Of a stretch of 40,626 bases of DNA, positions 21,811 through 31,086 are shown piece by piece. The notes beneath the pieces were generated by a model, which was not told the origin of the DNA, did no database searches, and saw only the letters and a program-made list of their open reading frames with translations. The DNA comes from a virus. Position numbers and translations under genes: made by a program. The stretch's first letter is position 1, and each line of letters starts with the position of its first letter. The DNA is taken from IMG/VR virus record IMGVR_UViG_3300033150_001986, positions 1 to 40,626 of that record. The stretch is one strand, 5' to 3'.

Positions 21811-22900
21811 TTGTAATCACCTCATAAGCGACAACATCAATCCAAAAATCATTTTTTCTTATTTCTGCAACTTTAAATAATTTATTTTGAAAATTTAACC
21901 AACTGCAATTTAAAATAAAAATACTGTTTAAATCTAAATTATAAGCCTCATCAATTTTTAATTTTAATCTAATTTTGATTAGGGGTTCGGGATTAGTTAA
22001 AAGATTTTTTTGTGTTCGCTTTATCCATGTATTTCCAATAAACAAAGCCGAAGTTTTATCCTTGATTTCAATTTGCTGATATTCTGAACCATCAATCGCT
22101 CGCAAGGTTCTTGTTCCAAATTTTTCTCTTGATTTCAGACCTAAATTATCACCCAAAAAATCAGTCAAAGAAATACCAGCATCTCCAACATAGCCAATTA
22201 TGTAATCATTCACAATTTTATCTTTTAATGTTTGAATAGATTGAAAATTCAAGATTGAATTTTCATCTAAAGTTGTAATTATATTTAAGTTAAATGCTTC
22301 CCATAGTTCAAAAAATAACTCATTTTTCCATGAAAAACAATCTGCCGTTCCGATTTCTGCAATCTTTTCAATTGCTTGAATAAAATTTATATCATCATCA
22401 GATTCAAAATGACACTTTATATAACAATTGTTTTCTTCAAAAATTGCTTTGCTTCTATTTACAGAAGCAAGATTGTAATCAGAAAAACCAATTTGGTCAC
22501 AGATATTTTTAAAAGCATCTGCGGGAGTTTCCCAATCTGAAGATTCGTAGACAACATTCACTTCAGAAAATTTTGTTAAGGCCGAGGCAATTTTAAGAAC
22601 GGCCGAACCATTGGAAGGGTTCACTTCAATATCTTCAAGCAAACCTTCATAAACTAATTCATTGTCTCTACTATAAATTTTGACGGTTGTAAATCTCCAG
22701 TTGTAATCTGAAAAGATTGAATTTGTATCATAAAAAGAAAAAAAATTATCTATGTTCTTAACCTTTAAATTGATTTTAGAATCAATTATTTTATCCCTGC
22801 CAAATGTTTTTTTTCCAACTATATCGGGAAGAGTTGTGATATAGCCCATTTCAACAAGTTCATAAGTGTCATCAAGAATGTAGACCTTTGGCTCCGCCAT
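21803..22900 (-). CDS. tail tip / hub-like structural protein
   Basis: A 365-aa protein with an N-terminal beta domain (KIDSKINLKVKN pattern, EGLLEDIEVNPSNGSAVLKI), a middle resembling phage tail hub domains (WETPADAFKNICDQIGF) and a beta C-terminus. It follows the beta-helix protein and overlaps the next gene by 8 bases. Probably a baseplate or tail-tip component. Confidence 0.6.
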   Translation of the reverse strand: MAEPKVYILDDTYELVEMGYITTLPDIVGKKTFGRDKIIDSKINLKVKNIDNFFSFYDTNSIFSDYNWRFTTVKIYSRDNELVYEGLLEDIEVNPSNGSAVLKIASALTKFSEVNVVYESSDWETPADAFKNICDQIGFSDYNLASVNRSKAIFEENNCYIKCHFESDDDINFIQAIEKIAEIGTADCFSWKNELFFELWEAFNLNIITTLDENSILNFQSIQTLKDKIVNDYIIGYVGDAGISLTDFLGDNLGLKSREKFGTRTLRAIDGSEYQQIEIKDKTSALFIGNTWIKRTQKNLLTNPEPLIKIRLKLKIDEAYNLDLNSIFILNCSWLNFQNKLFKVAEIRKNDFWIDVVAYEVITND

Positions 22901-25900
22901 TTATAAAACCTCAAACCTAATTTCAAATCCTGTTTTCCATTCTTCTTTCTGATAATAGAAACCCGGCTGTTTTGGTTCAAATGAATCAGAAACAGGAACA
23001 ACTTCAAGAAAATCTATATAATAAGAATAATTCCCATCTATTAGCAAATTATCATCGTCGATTAAATGAAATGTATTTTTATCATGCTTGTTAATTTTAA
23101 AATAATTTTCTATTGACCAATTTGTTGAACCATCGGATAAAAAACCATCCGGGTCCGAAAGAGTTAGAATATTTGAAGTGTTAGATAAAATTCTAAAGTA
23201 ATAATCATTCCAATAGAGATAATAATTTTTCCATTGATTAGCCGTCCATGATGGGTCTGGTGAAACTGTTAAGGTTTTAGAACTCGCATTTATTGTTCCT
23301 GTAGTACCCTCAGCAAATTTAATTCCAATAAAGAACCATCTATACTTATTGTCTTTCAAATCTAAAGAAGAATCTACCAAAGTTTTTAAAGAAGATGAAA
23401 CTGTTCCTGTTCCACTTAAAATCTTTTGTTCGGGTAAAAAATGCAATCTTAATTTTCGTTCTTCTAAACTTAAAAATTCCTTCAAAGTTGAAGTTTTTTG
23501 AACTATCATCCTGAAAAAATCTTTCTGTTCTTCAGTTTGATAATCATCGTCTGCATAAGAAAAGACTATTGATTTTCCCCAATCTTTTCCCCATTTAGTT
23601 AATTCACCCTTTAAGTTTTCTAAAGATTTTCTCCCTTTCAATACTTCTGCTTCTGAAACCTTTCTGGGATTATTTGCTAACTGAAATTTTAACCATCTTT
23701 CATCTTGAACATCTTTATCAAGTTTATAAGCCCCGATATCATACCCATCGCTTGCTTGATTTTTACAAATAGAATTGAAAGAATAACCCGCTTCTAAAGT
23801 TCTAATATTTAAGTTTGAATTAGTTAATGAAATAAAAGAAGGATTTCCGAAAATATCCGTCGAACTTAAGTTAACCTTCTCATTTACTTGACCATCAAAA
23901 CAATTATTAAGCAAATCAATCAAATACGCTTCCGAATAAATATCATACTTTGAGTTATTTGAGAAAATGGAGTTTTCAATAGAACTTGAAAAATTAGTAT
24001 TAGCATAAAGTCCATATTGATTTGAAACAAAATCACAATGATTAATAGTGTTTGAAATTCCATCTGCAAATAAGCCAAAAACTTCATTATTAAAGAAAAT
24101 GCAATAAGAGAGTGAATTAGAATTCTGGTTAAAAGCAAAACCATTCCCATTATTTTTAACAAACACATCTATCAAAGCAATATTTTGATTCACTGAACTT
24201 GAATAATAGCAATCTGAACCCAAGCCAATAAAATTTTCTATATTAACATTTCTTAAAGTTAAATCTGTGCTTTTAAGATAAATTCCATTGAACCATTGAT
24301 TTTGACCATCTAATTTTATTCCATTCAATTCAAATCCTGAAACACTTACTTCTATTAAGTTCCTATAAATTCCTCTATCTTGCGAAGCCAACCCGCTCTT
24401 ATATGCTGTTGAATCGGGTCTGATAGAAAATTTATAATTTTGTTCATTTGTTATTTTCATATCTCCAGAAATCCCATTCGCTGAGGTTACATTCACATTA
24501 TAATCAGTAGTGCATTGATGAAACGCCGAGTAATTAACCGTAACAGCAATATCTGAATTTACGCCTGTAGTGCAGTCAATGAAAAGATTGTTATTATAAT
24601 TCGCAGTTAAAGAAATAGTTCCGCTTATCTGCCTAATTGAAAGTCCAATGGTGCATTTTGAAATTGTATTAGAGTTAAAATTATGTGTTAAAGTAAAAGT
24701 ATTTCCAACTGAACTCATCAGAACTTCAAATCCTTGAGTACAATCTGAAATATCATTATATTGAGTTGTATTAGTTCCCGAGACTGTAGAAGTTGCGGTT
24801 TCAACTATCCCGTAAGTTGAACATTGTCGGATAATATTGTTTTGTATTATTATAGAATTATTATTATTTTCAATATATATTCCAGAATAATTAAAATTAG
24901 AAATAAAGTTTCTGTAAACCTTACAACTCGAAGGACTTGTGAACCGAATTGCAGTTGAACCATTGATAAATGAACAATCATAAATTTCCAAAGTAACTGA
25001 ATTTCCAACTATGCATTTTCCTGAAATGTTTAACTGTTGAAATTTCCAACCAGAAATTTTTGAATTCACAGAAATATTCAATACTGAAGTCCCATTATAA
25101 TATAGCAAAGGCTGATAACCATATTCTGCATCTAAAACAAAAGTTCCCGAACTTACATTCAAAGATTCATTAAATCTTCCTCCTGAAACAGTTGCTCCTT
25201 GACCGCCGTAAACTAAATTTGTTTTCGAACCTAAACTTGCAAAGCCGTTCGCAAGTGTTTTTTTCGGACTTTGCCATGTTCCTGGGTTACTGTCGTCTCC
25301 GTTCTCATTCACAAAAATAGCATTAGAATTATTATAAACTTGCAATGGTTCTCTTGTTACTCGCTGACCAATGCCTCTGGTAATAGTAGGTTGAAATCCG
25401 ACTTCAGACTGTATGATTAAATTAGAAGTTGAAATTACTAAATTCTCATCATAAGTTTCGGAATCTAAAATAGTTATCAATGTTTTTGTTCCCAGATTTG
25501 TAATTGCATCATTAATCGTGGTGTAAGGATATTTCTGCGTTCCATTTCTTATAGAACGATAGCCACCATACTTTAAATCTGAATCATAGTAAGTTGAACC
25601 GCAAGAAGAAACATAAAGAGTTAATTCACCGCCTCCAAACTGTTCGCCTGATAGATATATATCCAATTGTGTATCAACATCAGTCTGAATTCTCAAAATG
25701 TCACCATCTGTTATTGAAACATTTCCTGATTTGCTTACAATTTTTATATAGATTCCCGAAGAAGCAGAAGATAAACTGCTCCCATCCACAAAGGTTGAAC
25801 TTGCGTTTTCATCCTTTAAAGTTGCTAAAAGAGTATTTGTATCAATATCATAAAATTCAAACCACCATTTGTTCGTTCCACCTCCATCAGAACGAGGATT

Positions 25901-26092
25901 TAAAATAGTTCCTGAAATTATATCAGTTATCTGATAATTTGAACCGAATTTCTTCACATAAATGCAATTGCTATCATTATGAGAAGTTATATTTCTCAAA
26001 GTAGTTGAAGAAGTTACACCAACTTCATTAAGTTTATCATTTTTGTAAGTAATTTCATGACCATAATGAAATAAAATTTTTTCGTTCTTCAT
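22901..26092 (-). CDS. tail protein with right-handed beta-helix
   Basis: A 1063-aa protein, the second longest. Residues about 165-760 show right-handed parallel beta-helix coils with ladders of Asn, Ile and Ser (NNNNSIIIQNNIIRQC, NHCDFVSNQYGLYAN). The 'GTQKYPYTTINDAI' and 'GTWQSPKKTLANGF' starts are typical of DUF1565-like pectate-lyase folds. The C-terminal 250 residues are more charged and may hold a baseplate-binding domain. Such proteins bind or degrade surface polysaccharide. It sits right after the tape measure gene. Confidence 0.75.
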   Translation of the reverse strand: MKNEKILFHYGHEITYKNDKLNEVGVTSSTTLRNITSHNDSNCIYVKKFGSNYQITDIISGTILNPRSDGGGTNKWWFEFYDIDTNTLLATLKDENASSTFVDGSSLSSASSGIYIKIVSKSGNVSITDGDILRIQTDVDTQLDIYLSGEQFGGGELTLYVSSCGSTYYDSDLKYGGYRSIRNGTQKYPYTTINDAITNLGTKTLITILDSETYDENLVISTSNLIIQSEVGFQPTITRGIGQRVTREPLQVYNNSNAIFVNENGDDSNPGTWQSPKKTLANGFASLGSKTNLVYGGQGATVSGGRFNESLNVSSGTFVLDAEYGYQPLLYYNGTSVLNISVNSKISGWKFQQLNISGKCIVGNSVTLEIYDCSFINGSTAIRFTSPSSCKVYRNFISNFNYSGIYIENNNNSIIIQNNIIRQCSTYGIVETATSTVSGTNTTQYNDISDCTQGFEVLMSSVGNTFTLTHNFNSNTISKCTIGLSIRQISGTISLTANYNNNLFIDCTTGVNSDIAVTVNYSAFHQCTTDYNVNVTSANGISGDMKITNEQNYKFSIRPDSTAYKSGLASQDRGIYRNLIEVSVSGFELNGIKLDGQNQWFNGIYLKSTDLTLRNVNIENFIGLGSDCYYSSSVNQNIALIDVFVKNNGNGFAFNQNSNSLSYCIFFNNEVFGLFADGISNTINHCDFVSNQYGLYANTNFSSSIENSIFSNNSKYDIYSEAYLIDLLNNCFDGQVNEKVNLSSTDIFGNPSFISLTNSNLNIRTLEAGYSFNSICKNQASDGYDIGAYKLDKDVQDERWLKFQLANNPRKVSEAEVLKGRKSLENLKGELTKWGKDWGKSIVFSYADDDYQTEEQKDFFRMIVQKTSTLKEFLSLEERKLRLHFLPEQKILSGTGTVSSSLKTLVDSSLDLKDNKYRWFFIGIKFAEGTTGTINASSKTLTVSPDPSWTANQWKNYYLYWNDYYFRILSNTSNILTLSDPDGFLSDGSTNWSIENYFKINKHDKNTFHLIDDDNLLIDGNYSYYIDFLEVVPVSDSFEPKQPGFYYQKEEWKTGFEIRFEVL

Positions 26093-28329
26093 CTTCTTAA
26101 AATCCTTGAACCTGAACTTTGTGCTAATTCATTTAATTGTTCAAAAAAATCGATTGGTTCAGACGTTTCAACAATTACTTCATTAATATATAATCTGTTG
26201 CTTCTATCATTATTTACGATACCACCGCCCTGAAAAATAGGAATTTGTGGTTTTATCAAACTGTTAATCCTTCCAAAAGACCGATTAATAGTTTCCAAAA
26301 TCGGAAGTGTTTGAGAAGTTACACTTTCTTTTCGAACTATATATTCACCGCCTTCGGCTTCAATTGGAATTCCACCCTGTGAATGGGAAGGACCCGAAAG
26401 CAAACCGCCTTCTTGAAAAATTCCAAAGGGACTTTTGACTCTCCCACCCTCACCGAAAACAATTCCAGTTGCTGCCATTATGCCTTTCATGATTAGTAAT
26501 TTAGTAATCAGTTTACCTAATGAAATCATAACATCCTTTATAAAATCTTTGAAAGATTTTCTAAATCTTTCACCTTCAAAAAGCATTGAAGTTATCCCAT
26601 CAGCATAGGCTTCAACTATCTTTGAATAAGAGTCCGTTGCAGTTTTTAATATTGAATCATTCAGGTCCTTTTCTATTTTATACCTTCTCAATGCTGCCTC
26701 ACGATTCTGTTTTGTAAGAACAGAATAATGAACACCATATTGCTCTTCAACCCATGCGAAAAATTCCAAAAGTTTTATTTTACTTAATTCTCTTCTTTCA
26801 TCTTCAGTCATTGCATAAGAATCTTTTATGAATTGAATGTTGTCTTGATGTAGTGTTTCTATTTCTTCTCTGTCTTTGTGGAATTGTATTGCCGCATTCA
26901 AAGCCTTTTCAAATCGTTCCTTTTCTTTCAATAAAGCGAGTTCTCTTTGCATTTCAAGATAAGAATAGTAATCCTCAATTTCTGCCTTTGCCTTTTCTAC
27001 ATTTGTTTCTATTTTAATATCAGTCTTAAATTTTGTTTTCAATCTTTCATCTAATTTCTTCAGTTGAACATCTGCTGAAATAACCTTTTCTCTTATCCTG
27101 TTATATTCAGTCTGTGCTTCTTTTAGCCTCTCTTGTAATTCATTCCACTTTTTATTTGAAACTTCTAATTGCCCATGTTCTTTTTGATATATCCTTGAAG
27201 CCTCGTCTAAAGACTCCATTTGTTTTCTTCTTGTCTCCAATTCACTTTGTAAGACAACATCTCTTTCTCTCAGTTTTCTGATTTCTTCTTTTATTTTATC
27301 TATTTCTTTCTCTTTCCTTTTTAACCTCTCTTCTTGAGTTCGCTTTAATTGTTCAAGAGATGCTCTGTCTGCTTCTGTAATTTCTCCATATAATAATCTT
27401 GTTTCTTTTCTCGCACTCTTAATTTTAGAAATAATTCCAGAAACTGCAGTTATTACGAGAGTTAAACCCAAAACTACAGGATTCAGATTCAAAGCCTTTA
27501 TAGCAATATTCAAAATTTTAAAGGCTGTTGCAGCGAAAATAAGAGTTCTTGCCATCGCAAGAATGGGTTGAGGTGCTTTGGAAATAACATCAAAAATTTT
27601 AGATAATTTTTCTATAATTGGAACTAAAATTGGGGTTAAAAGTCTTCCTAAAGTAATTCTGAAATTTTCCCACGATGCCCCAAGTTTAGCCATTTTTTCG
27701 GCAGTTGTTAAAGTTAATCCACCCGCCCGCTTTAATTCTTCTGAACCTTGTTCAAGAATCTTGTTCAAGATGAATTGAGCATCATAAGCCTTCCCCGCTG
27801 CCTTTGCCTCTTCAGCCCATCCTTTCGTAATGAAGCCTAAATTATCCAAAATTAAGGGTGATGCTCGTCCAATACCCGTTACAATATCATTGAAAGCCTG
27901 TGTTGTAGAAATTCCCATTGCCCTTGCCCTCAATCTCGCAATTTCCAAAAGTCTTGCCATAACCTTAACATTTTTAGTCACTCCTAAAGCGACCGCGCGA
28001 TTAGCCGCAAGGACTAAATTTTTATTGCTGATTGTTCCCGCAGAAACTTTCCTTAACTCTTGAACAATTTTCGTTGCAGACTGCCCTGTTTGCCTTGTTA
28101 ATGCTTGAAGTGATTGTTGATATTCCTGAAATTCTCTTGTAAAATCAAAAGCCTTCTTTACAGAATAAAAAACACCAACAATTTCCAACCATTTTGCTTT
28201 AATTGTTTTGAATAAAGATTTATTTTTTTCCTTGAAAGAATCAACTTGCTTTTCAGCCTTCTTTATTCCATCAACAAGTCCTTTTTCATTAAGTAAGATT
28301 TCAAACTGAATTTTTGGAATGTTCGGCAT
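26089..28329 (-). CDS. tape measure protein
   Basis: A 746-aa protein following the tail chaperone genes. It has an N-terminal helical region, a domain with ALTRQTGQSATKIVQELRK and ARAMGISTTQAFNDIVTGIG, hydrophobic helices near 255-305, a long coiled coil (about 325-440) and a C-terminal glycine-rich block (GGLLSGPSHSQGGIPIEAEGGEY) typical of tape measures. It sets tail length and enters the cell envelope on ejection. The length predicts a tail of the order of 110 nm by the usual 1.5 A per residue rule. Confidence 0.9.
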   Translation of the reverse strand: MPNIPKIQFEILLNEKGLVDGIKKAEKQVDSFKEKNKSLFKTIKAKWLEIVGVFYSVKKAFDFTREFQEYQQSLQALTRQTGQSATKIVQELRKVSAGTISNKNLVLAANRAVALGVTKNVKVMARLLEIARLRARAMGISTTQAFNDIVTGIGRASPLILDNLGFITKGWAEEAKAAGKAYDAQFILNKILEQGSEELKRAGGLTLTTAEKMAKLGASWENFRITLGRLLTPILVPIIEKLSKIFDVISKAPQPILAMARTLIFAATAFKILNIAIKALNLNPVVLGLTLVITAVSGIISKIKSARKETRLLYGEITEADRASLEQLKRTQEERLKRKEKEIDKIKEEIRKLRERDVVLQSELETRRKQMESLDEASRIYQKEHGQLEVSNKKWNELQERLKEAQTEYNRIREKVISADVQLKKLDERLKTKFKTDIKIETNVEKAKAEIEDYYSYLEMQRELALLKEKERFEKALNAAIQFHKDREEIETLHQDNIQFIKDSYAMTEDERRELSKIKLLEFFAWVEEQYGVHYSVLTKQNREAALRRYKIEKDLNDSILKTATDSYSKIVEAYADGITSMLFEGERFRKSFKDFIKDVMISLGKLITKLLIMKGIMAATGIVFGEGGRVKSPFGIFQEGGLLSGPSHSQGGIPIEAEGGEYIVRKESVTSQTLPILETINRSFGRINSLIKPQIPIFQGGGIVNNDRSNRLYINEVIVETSEPIDFFEQLNELAQSSGSRILRR

Positions 28330-28978
28330 TACCTTCTTAAACTCCTTTTAACTGCTAAAATTTTCTCTTCTTCCAATTCAGCCTCTCTCGTAAGAATTAA
28401 TAAAACCTTCAAAAGAGGCAAATCTATATCCTTAAACTTAACTAAAACCGAGGCTTCAGCCTTTCCCTTTCTCCGATGCCTACATAACCATCTCCGGGAC
28501 TCCAATACCCTGTAAAAGTCTGTGATTGTGGTTTCGTAATTCCAATCTTTTCGGATAATTCTTGAAGTTTTTTTTTGAAACCTGCAATGTTGAACTTGTA
28601 AATTAAATACAATATTTCAATTAACTGAACTGGAGTCAGATATTTTTCTAAATAACTTTTGCTTGCCTGTACTTCAAAGCCAATTTTCAAAATCTTTATA
28701 ATTTGTTTCCTTATAACCTTGAAAGAAATTATTTGTCTCAAAAACAAAAGCATCTTCTTTAACTGGTTCTTTTCCTCTTTGTCAGGAAAAAAGAAATCTG
28801 GCTGAACTTGCTTAATCAAATCAAGCAAAACCATAAATTGAGGCAAAAACTTATCATAATATTTTCCGATAGATAACATTTTTAGAACTATTTTTTTCTT
28901 TTTTGGACCAACCTTAAAAATAACAGGTTCTTCATTTAAGATTTGTAAATCTTCCAACTTCAGTTCAATCATAGTCAA
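28329..28978 (-). CDS. tail assembly chaperone, -1 frameshift product (gpGT-like)
   Basis: If ribosomes slip back one base at the A9 run (28576-28568), the chaperone frame continues as ...FKKKTSRIIRKDWNYETT... to TAA at 28329-28331, giving 216 aa. The -1 frame is open from the slip site onward and its stop shares one base with the tape measure ATG. Its last 40 residues are helical and acidic. This reproduces the lambda G/GT arrangement. The A AAA AAA heptamer is in the correct frame. Confidence 0.75.
28442..28978 (-). CDS. tail assembly chaperone, zero-frame product (gpG-like)
   Basis: A 178-aa protein between the tail tube and tape measure genes. It has a beta N-terminus (LKLEDLQILNEEPVIFKVG) and helical middle, and ends FTGYWSPGDGYVGIGERERLKPRF. 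It would coat the tape measure during tail assembly and would not be in the finished virion. The codons for GFKKK contain the slip site used for the longer form. The double start MTM is unresolved. Confidence 0.75.
   Translation of the reverse strand: MTMIELKLEDLQILNEEPVIFKVGPKKKKIVLKMLSIGKYYDKFLPQFMVLLDLIKQVQPDFFFPDKEEKNQLKKMLLFLRQIISFKVIRKQIIKILKIGFEVQASKSYLEKYLTPVQLIEILYLIYKFNIAGFKKKLQELSEKIGITKPQSQTFTGYWSPGDGYVGIGERERLKPRF
28568..28576 (-). other. A9 slippery sequence
   Basis: Nine A on the minus strand, read as AAA AAA AAA in the zero frame (Lys-Lys-Lys), then CTT. The last seven fit A AAA AAA, one of the most efficient bacterial -1 slip sites. A homopolymer sequencing error is an alternative, but the gene order makes programmed slippage more likely. 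Confidence 0.7.
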
Positions 28979-28988
28979 CTCTCAATTT

Positions 28989-29507
28989 TTATTTTTCAAA
29001 TCTAAAATAAGCCAAGTTCTTTGATGTATCGGATACACTATCGTCTTTCAATGCTTCAATGACCATTGGAATTCCTGCATGTTCAGTCCCGCCTGTTGGA
29101 ACTTCACCCATCTCTGTAACTTTACCCTTCAAGATTACAAATTCAATAATTTTGTTGTTTCGTAAAGTTCCTTTAAATCTGAATTTGTGAGTAGGAGGTT
29201 CAGTATAATTTGTTCCATAATAAATATAGTCATAAGTCGGGTCGGTTGTATCAAGAACACCACCTCGAGCCAACTGCCAAATTTGTGGAGTCCATTCCAT
29301 TACAGTTATTGAGATTGATAAACCGAATTTTGTTAAATCTTTTCGGACTAAAGTTTGTGGAATTCCTTCAAAAAATTCAGCGAACTCTGGAGAAAAGGTG
29401 ATTGGTTTTTCCGCTTTTGTGTAAAAAGCGGGTAAAGTTTCATCATCAATATAAACATCAAGGTCGCCTAAAAAGAAAACCTCAGCATCTTTTGGACTAA
29501 AAGCCAT
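28989..29507 (-). CDS. major tail (tube) protein
   Basis: A 172-aa beta-rich protein: FLGDLDVYIDDETLPAFY, KPITFSPEFAEFFEG, a FGLSISITVMEW strand, a KFRFKGTLRNNKIIEFVI hairpin and MVIEALKDDS at the end. This is the tail tube fold, and it is encoded before the chaperones as in most siphoviruses. It forms the hexameric rings of the tail. Confidence 0.82.
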   Translation of the reverse strand: MAFSPKDAEVFFLGDLDVYIDDETLPAFYTKAEKPITFSPEFAEFFEGIPQTLVRKDLTKFGLSISITVMEWTPQIWQLARGGVLDTTDPTYDYIYYGTNYTEPPTHKFRFKGTLRNNKIIEFVILKGKVTEMGEVPTGGTEHAGIPMVIEALKDDSVSDTSKNLAYFRFEK

Positions 29508-29511
29508 ATCT

Positions 29512-30093
29512 TCACCTCCAATTTAAAAATTGAAATTTATTTAAGTTTGAATCAGGATTTAAATTATAAATCTCCGATTTCCATCTCTTATAATCAAAAT
29601 CCTTCAGCCAATAACCCTTTTCAAGAACTCTTTGAATCATTCTTTTTTCACTGGGATAGATTGAAATTTTTCCTTCGTAGTAATGTGCTTTATTATCTGA
29701 TGTAAATTTATAATCAAAGCCAATCAAGAATATTTTCTTTAAGCCTAAAAGTTCAGCGAGTTGCAAAGCATAGAAGCCTGTATGACACCCTTCTTTAAAA
29801 ATCTCAAAGTCAAAATAATAATCTGTAAGACGAAAGATAACCTTTTCATAGGAAACTATTTTATTGTATAGAATAGGATAACCATTCTCTGAAACCCAAT
29901 TGCAGAAAAATCTATCTGTATGTATAACAAAATCAACCGGCTTTGGCAGATTTAAAAAACAGAAATTTGGAACGATAATAATCCAATCTGTTGGGATAAC
30001 AGAAAAATCAAAATGCTTTGCCGATTCCCCAGAACCAATCACAAGCCCAATTTTTCCTTTGTAAAAATTTTTCAACACCTTAACATAATTCAT
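29512..30093 (-). CDS. Rossmann-fold glycosyltransferase-like protein (DUF115/GT42-type)
   Basis: A 193-aa protein starting at ATG 30093 (GGAG upstream, ATGA overlap). GKIGLVIGSGESAKHFDF at about 15-33 is a nucleotide-binding loop, and CHTGFYALQLAELLGLKKIF with LIGFDYKF at about 108-135 is the signature of DUF115/MptE-like and sialyltransferase-like proteins. It probably transfers a sugar or handles a nucleotide-sugar. Its place between the tail terminator and tail tube genes is unusual and hints that tail proteins may be the substrate. Confidence 0.7.
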   Translation of the reverse strand: MNYVKVLKNFYKGKIGLVIGSGESAKHFDFSVIPTDWIIIVPNFCFLNLPKPVDFVIHTDRFFCNWVSENGYPILYNKIVSYEKVIFRLTDYYFDFEIFKEGCHTGFYALQLAELLGLKKIFLIGFDYKFTSDNKAHYYEGKISIYPSEKRMIQRVLEKGYWLKDFDYKRWKSEIYNLNPDSNLNKFQFLNWR

Positions 30094-30563
30094 GTCGAAC
30101 TCCAAAGTTCTGTATAAGTTACAGAAATTTCTGCCCTATGAACTAACCAATTGGAAAACATTTCTTCAGTTATATTTGAAAGCATAGGAGGATTATCATC
30201 CATCCACCTTGCTTCTGAATTCAACTGTTGCGTTTTATACAATGCTTCAAGAATTTCATCCAAAGCCTTTTCAAAATTAATTCCCGATAAAGAAGAATCT
30301 TCTAATGAATAAATTCCCACAATTCTGAAATTATAATTTTTATTCAATGCCAAAGAACCTGATGCAACCTTTTCAGCAGTTATGGAATTAAGTTCAATAA
30401 TCCAAGCATTTATTTTATTATTTTCTGAATAAAAGTTGTAAATCTCTTGCCAATCTGTTGAGTGTTTTCTGTAATCTGAAACCTTACCACCGCCCAAAGT
30501 TCCTGAGTTCAGTGTGTTCTGAATTAATGTCTTTAAATCACTTCTGATTGCTGTTAAACTCAT
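30090..30563 (-). CDS. tail terminator / tail completion protein
   Basis: A 157-aa protein: an N-terminal helix (LTAIRSDLKTLIQNTL), strands with NAWIIELNSI and YNFRIVGIYSLED, a helix FEKALDEILEALYK and a closing strand HRAEISVTYTEL. This alternation is typical of the lambda gpU/HK97 tail terminator family, which caps the tail tube. It overlaps both neighbours. Confidence 0.75.
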   Translation of the reverse strand: MSLTAIRSDLKTLIQNTLNSGTLGGGKVSDYRKHSTDWQEIYNFYSENNKINAWIIELNSITAEKVASGSLALNKNYNFRIVGIYSLEDSSLSGINFEKALDEILEALYKTQQLNSEARWMDDNPPMLSNITEEMFSNWLVHRAEISVTYTELWSST

Positions 30564-31084
30564 CCTTTAGCCAACCTCTCGCCTACTTTCTTCATAAATT
30601 CAATTATCCAACTTTTTATCCGGGGACCTAACTTTTCAACTGCTCTGCTTAAAAAATATTGTCCTTTTGTTCCTTTGAATTTTATCTTCCTTGCAATCAC
30701 AAAAGCAGCGCTCCAAACCGAAATTTTCGGATATTTTTCTTTTAATGCTTGAAAAAATGCTCTTCCTTTCTTACTTCTGCGAATCCAATTTATAAAAGCA
30801 CTTACAGGAGGCATCCTGCCCGGTCTTCTTCCAAATTCAACAGGATACCCATATAAAACATCAACCCAAACCTCACCTTTTAAGACTGGTTCAAAACTCA
30901 TTCTTTGCCTTATGCTTGCTCGCAATAAACCAGTATCACCAACAGGAGCGTTCCTTATCGCTTGTGATTGAATTGCACTTAAAGTCTTCATGAAAAATAA
31001 TGTTGCTTCTTCTCTTATAACCTTTTTAGCAAGTTCAGAATTGAAAAGAGGGACATTTGGAATTTTAATTCTTAAATTTAACAT
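30560..31084 (-). CDS. HK97 gp10-like neck / tail completion protein
   Basis: A 174-aa protein with the family's hallmark APVGDTGLLRASIRQ near 47-61, a YGYPVEFGRRPGRMPP turn near 84-99, then FINWIRR and AFVIARKIKFKGTKGQYFLSRA, common in HK97 gp10-like proteins. It bridges head connector and tail terminator. Confidence 0.82.
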   Translation of the reverse strand: MLNLRIKIPNVPLFNSELAKKVIREEATLFFMKTLSAIQSQAIRNAPVGDTGLLRASIRQRMSFEPVLKGEVWVDVLYGYPVEFGRRPGRMPPVSAFINWIRRSKKGRAFFQALKEKYPKISVWSAAFVIARKIKFKGTKGQYFLSRAVEKLGPRIKSWIIEFMKKVGERLAKG

Positions 31085-31086
31085 AA

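Noticed and set aside
22901-26092. Plus-strand and minus-strand frames inside the beta-helix gene as separate genes
   Set aside because: They have no ribosome sites and fall within a well-supported long gene. The same holds for all other plus-strand frames in the window.
28436-28500. Frameshift at the GGGAAAG near the chaperone stop
   Set aside because: The heptamer is not in the zero frame needed for a -1 slip; the A9 run further upstream is.
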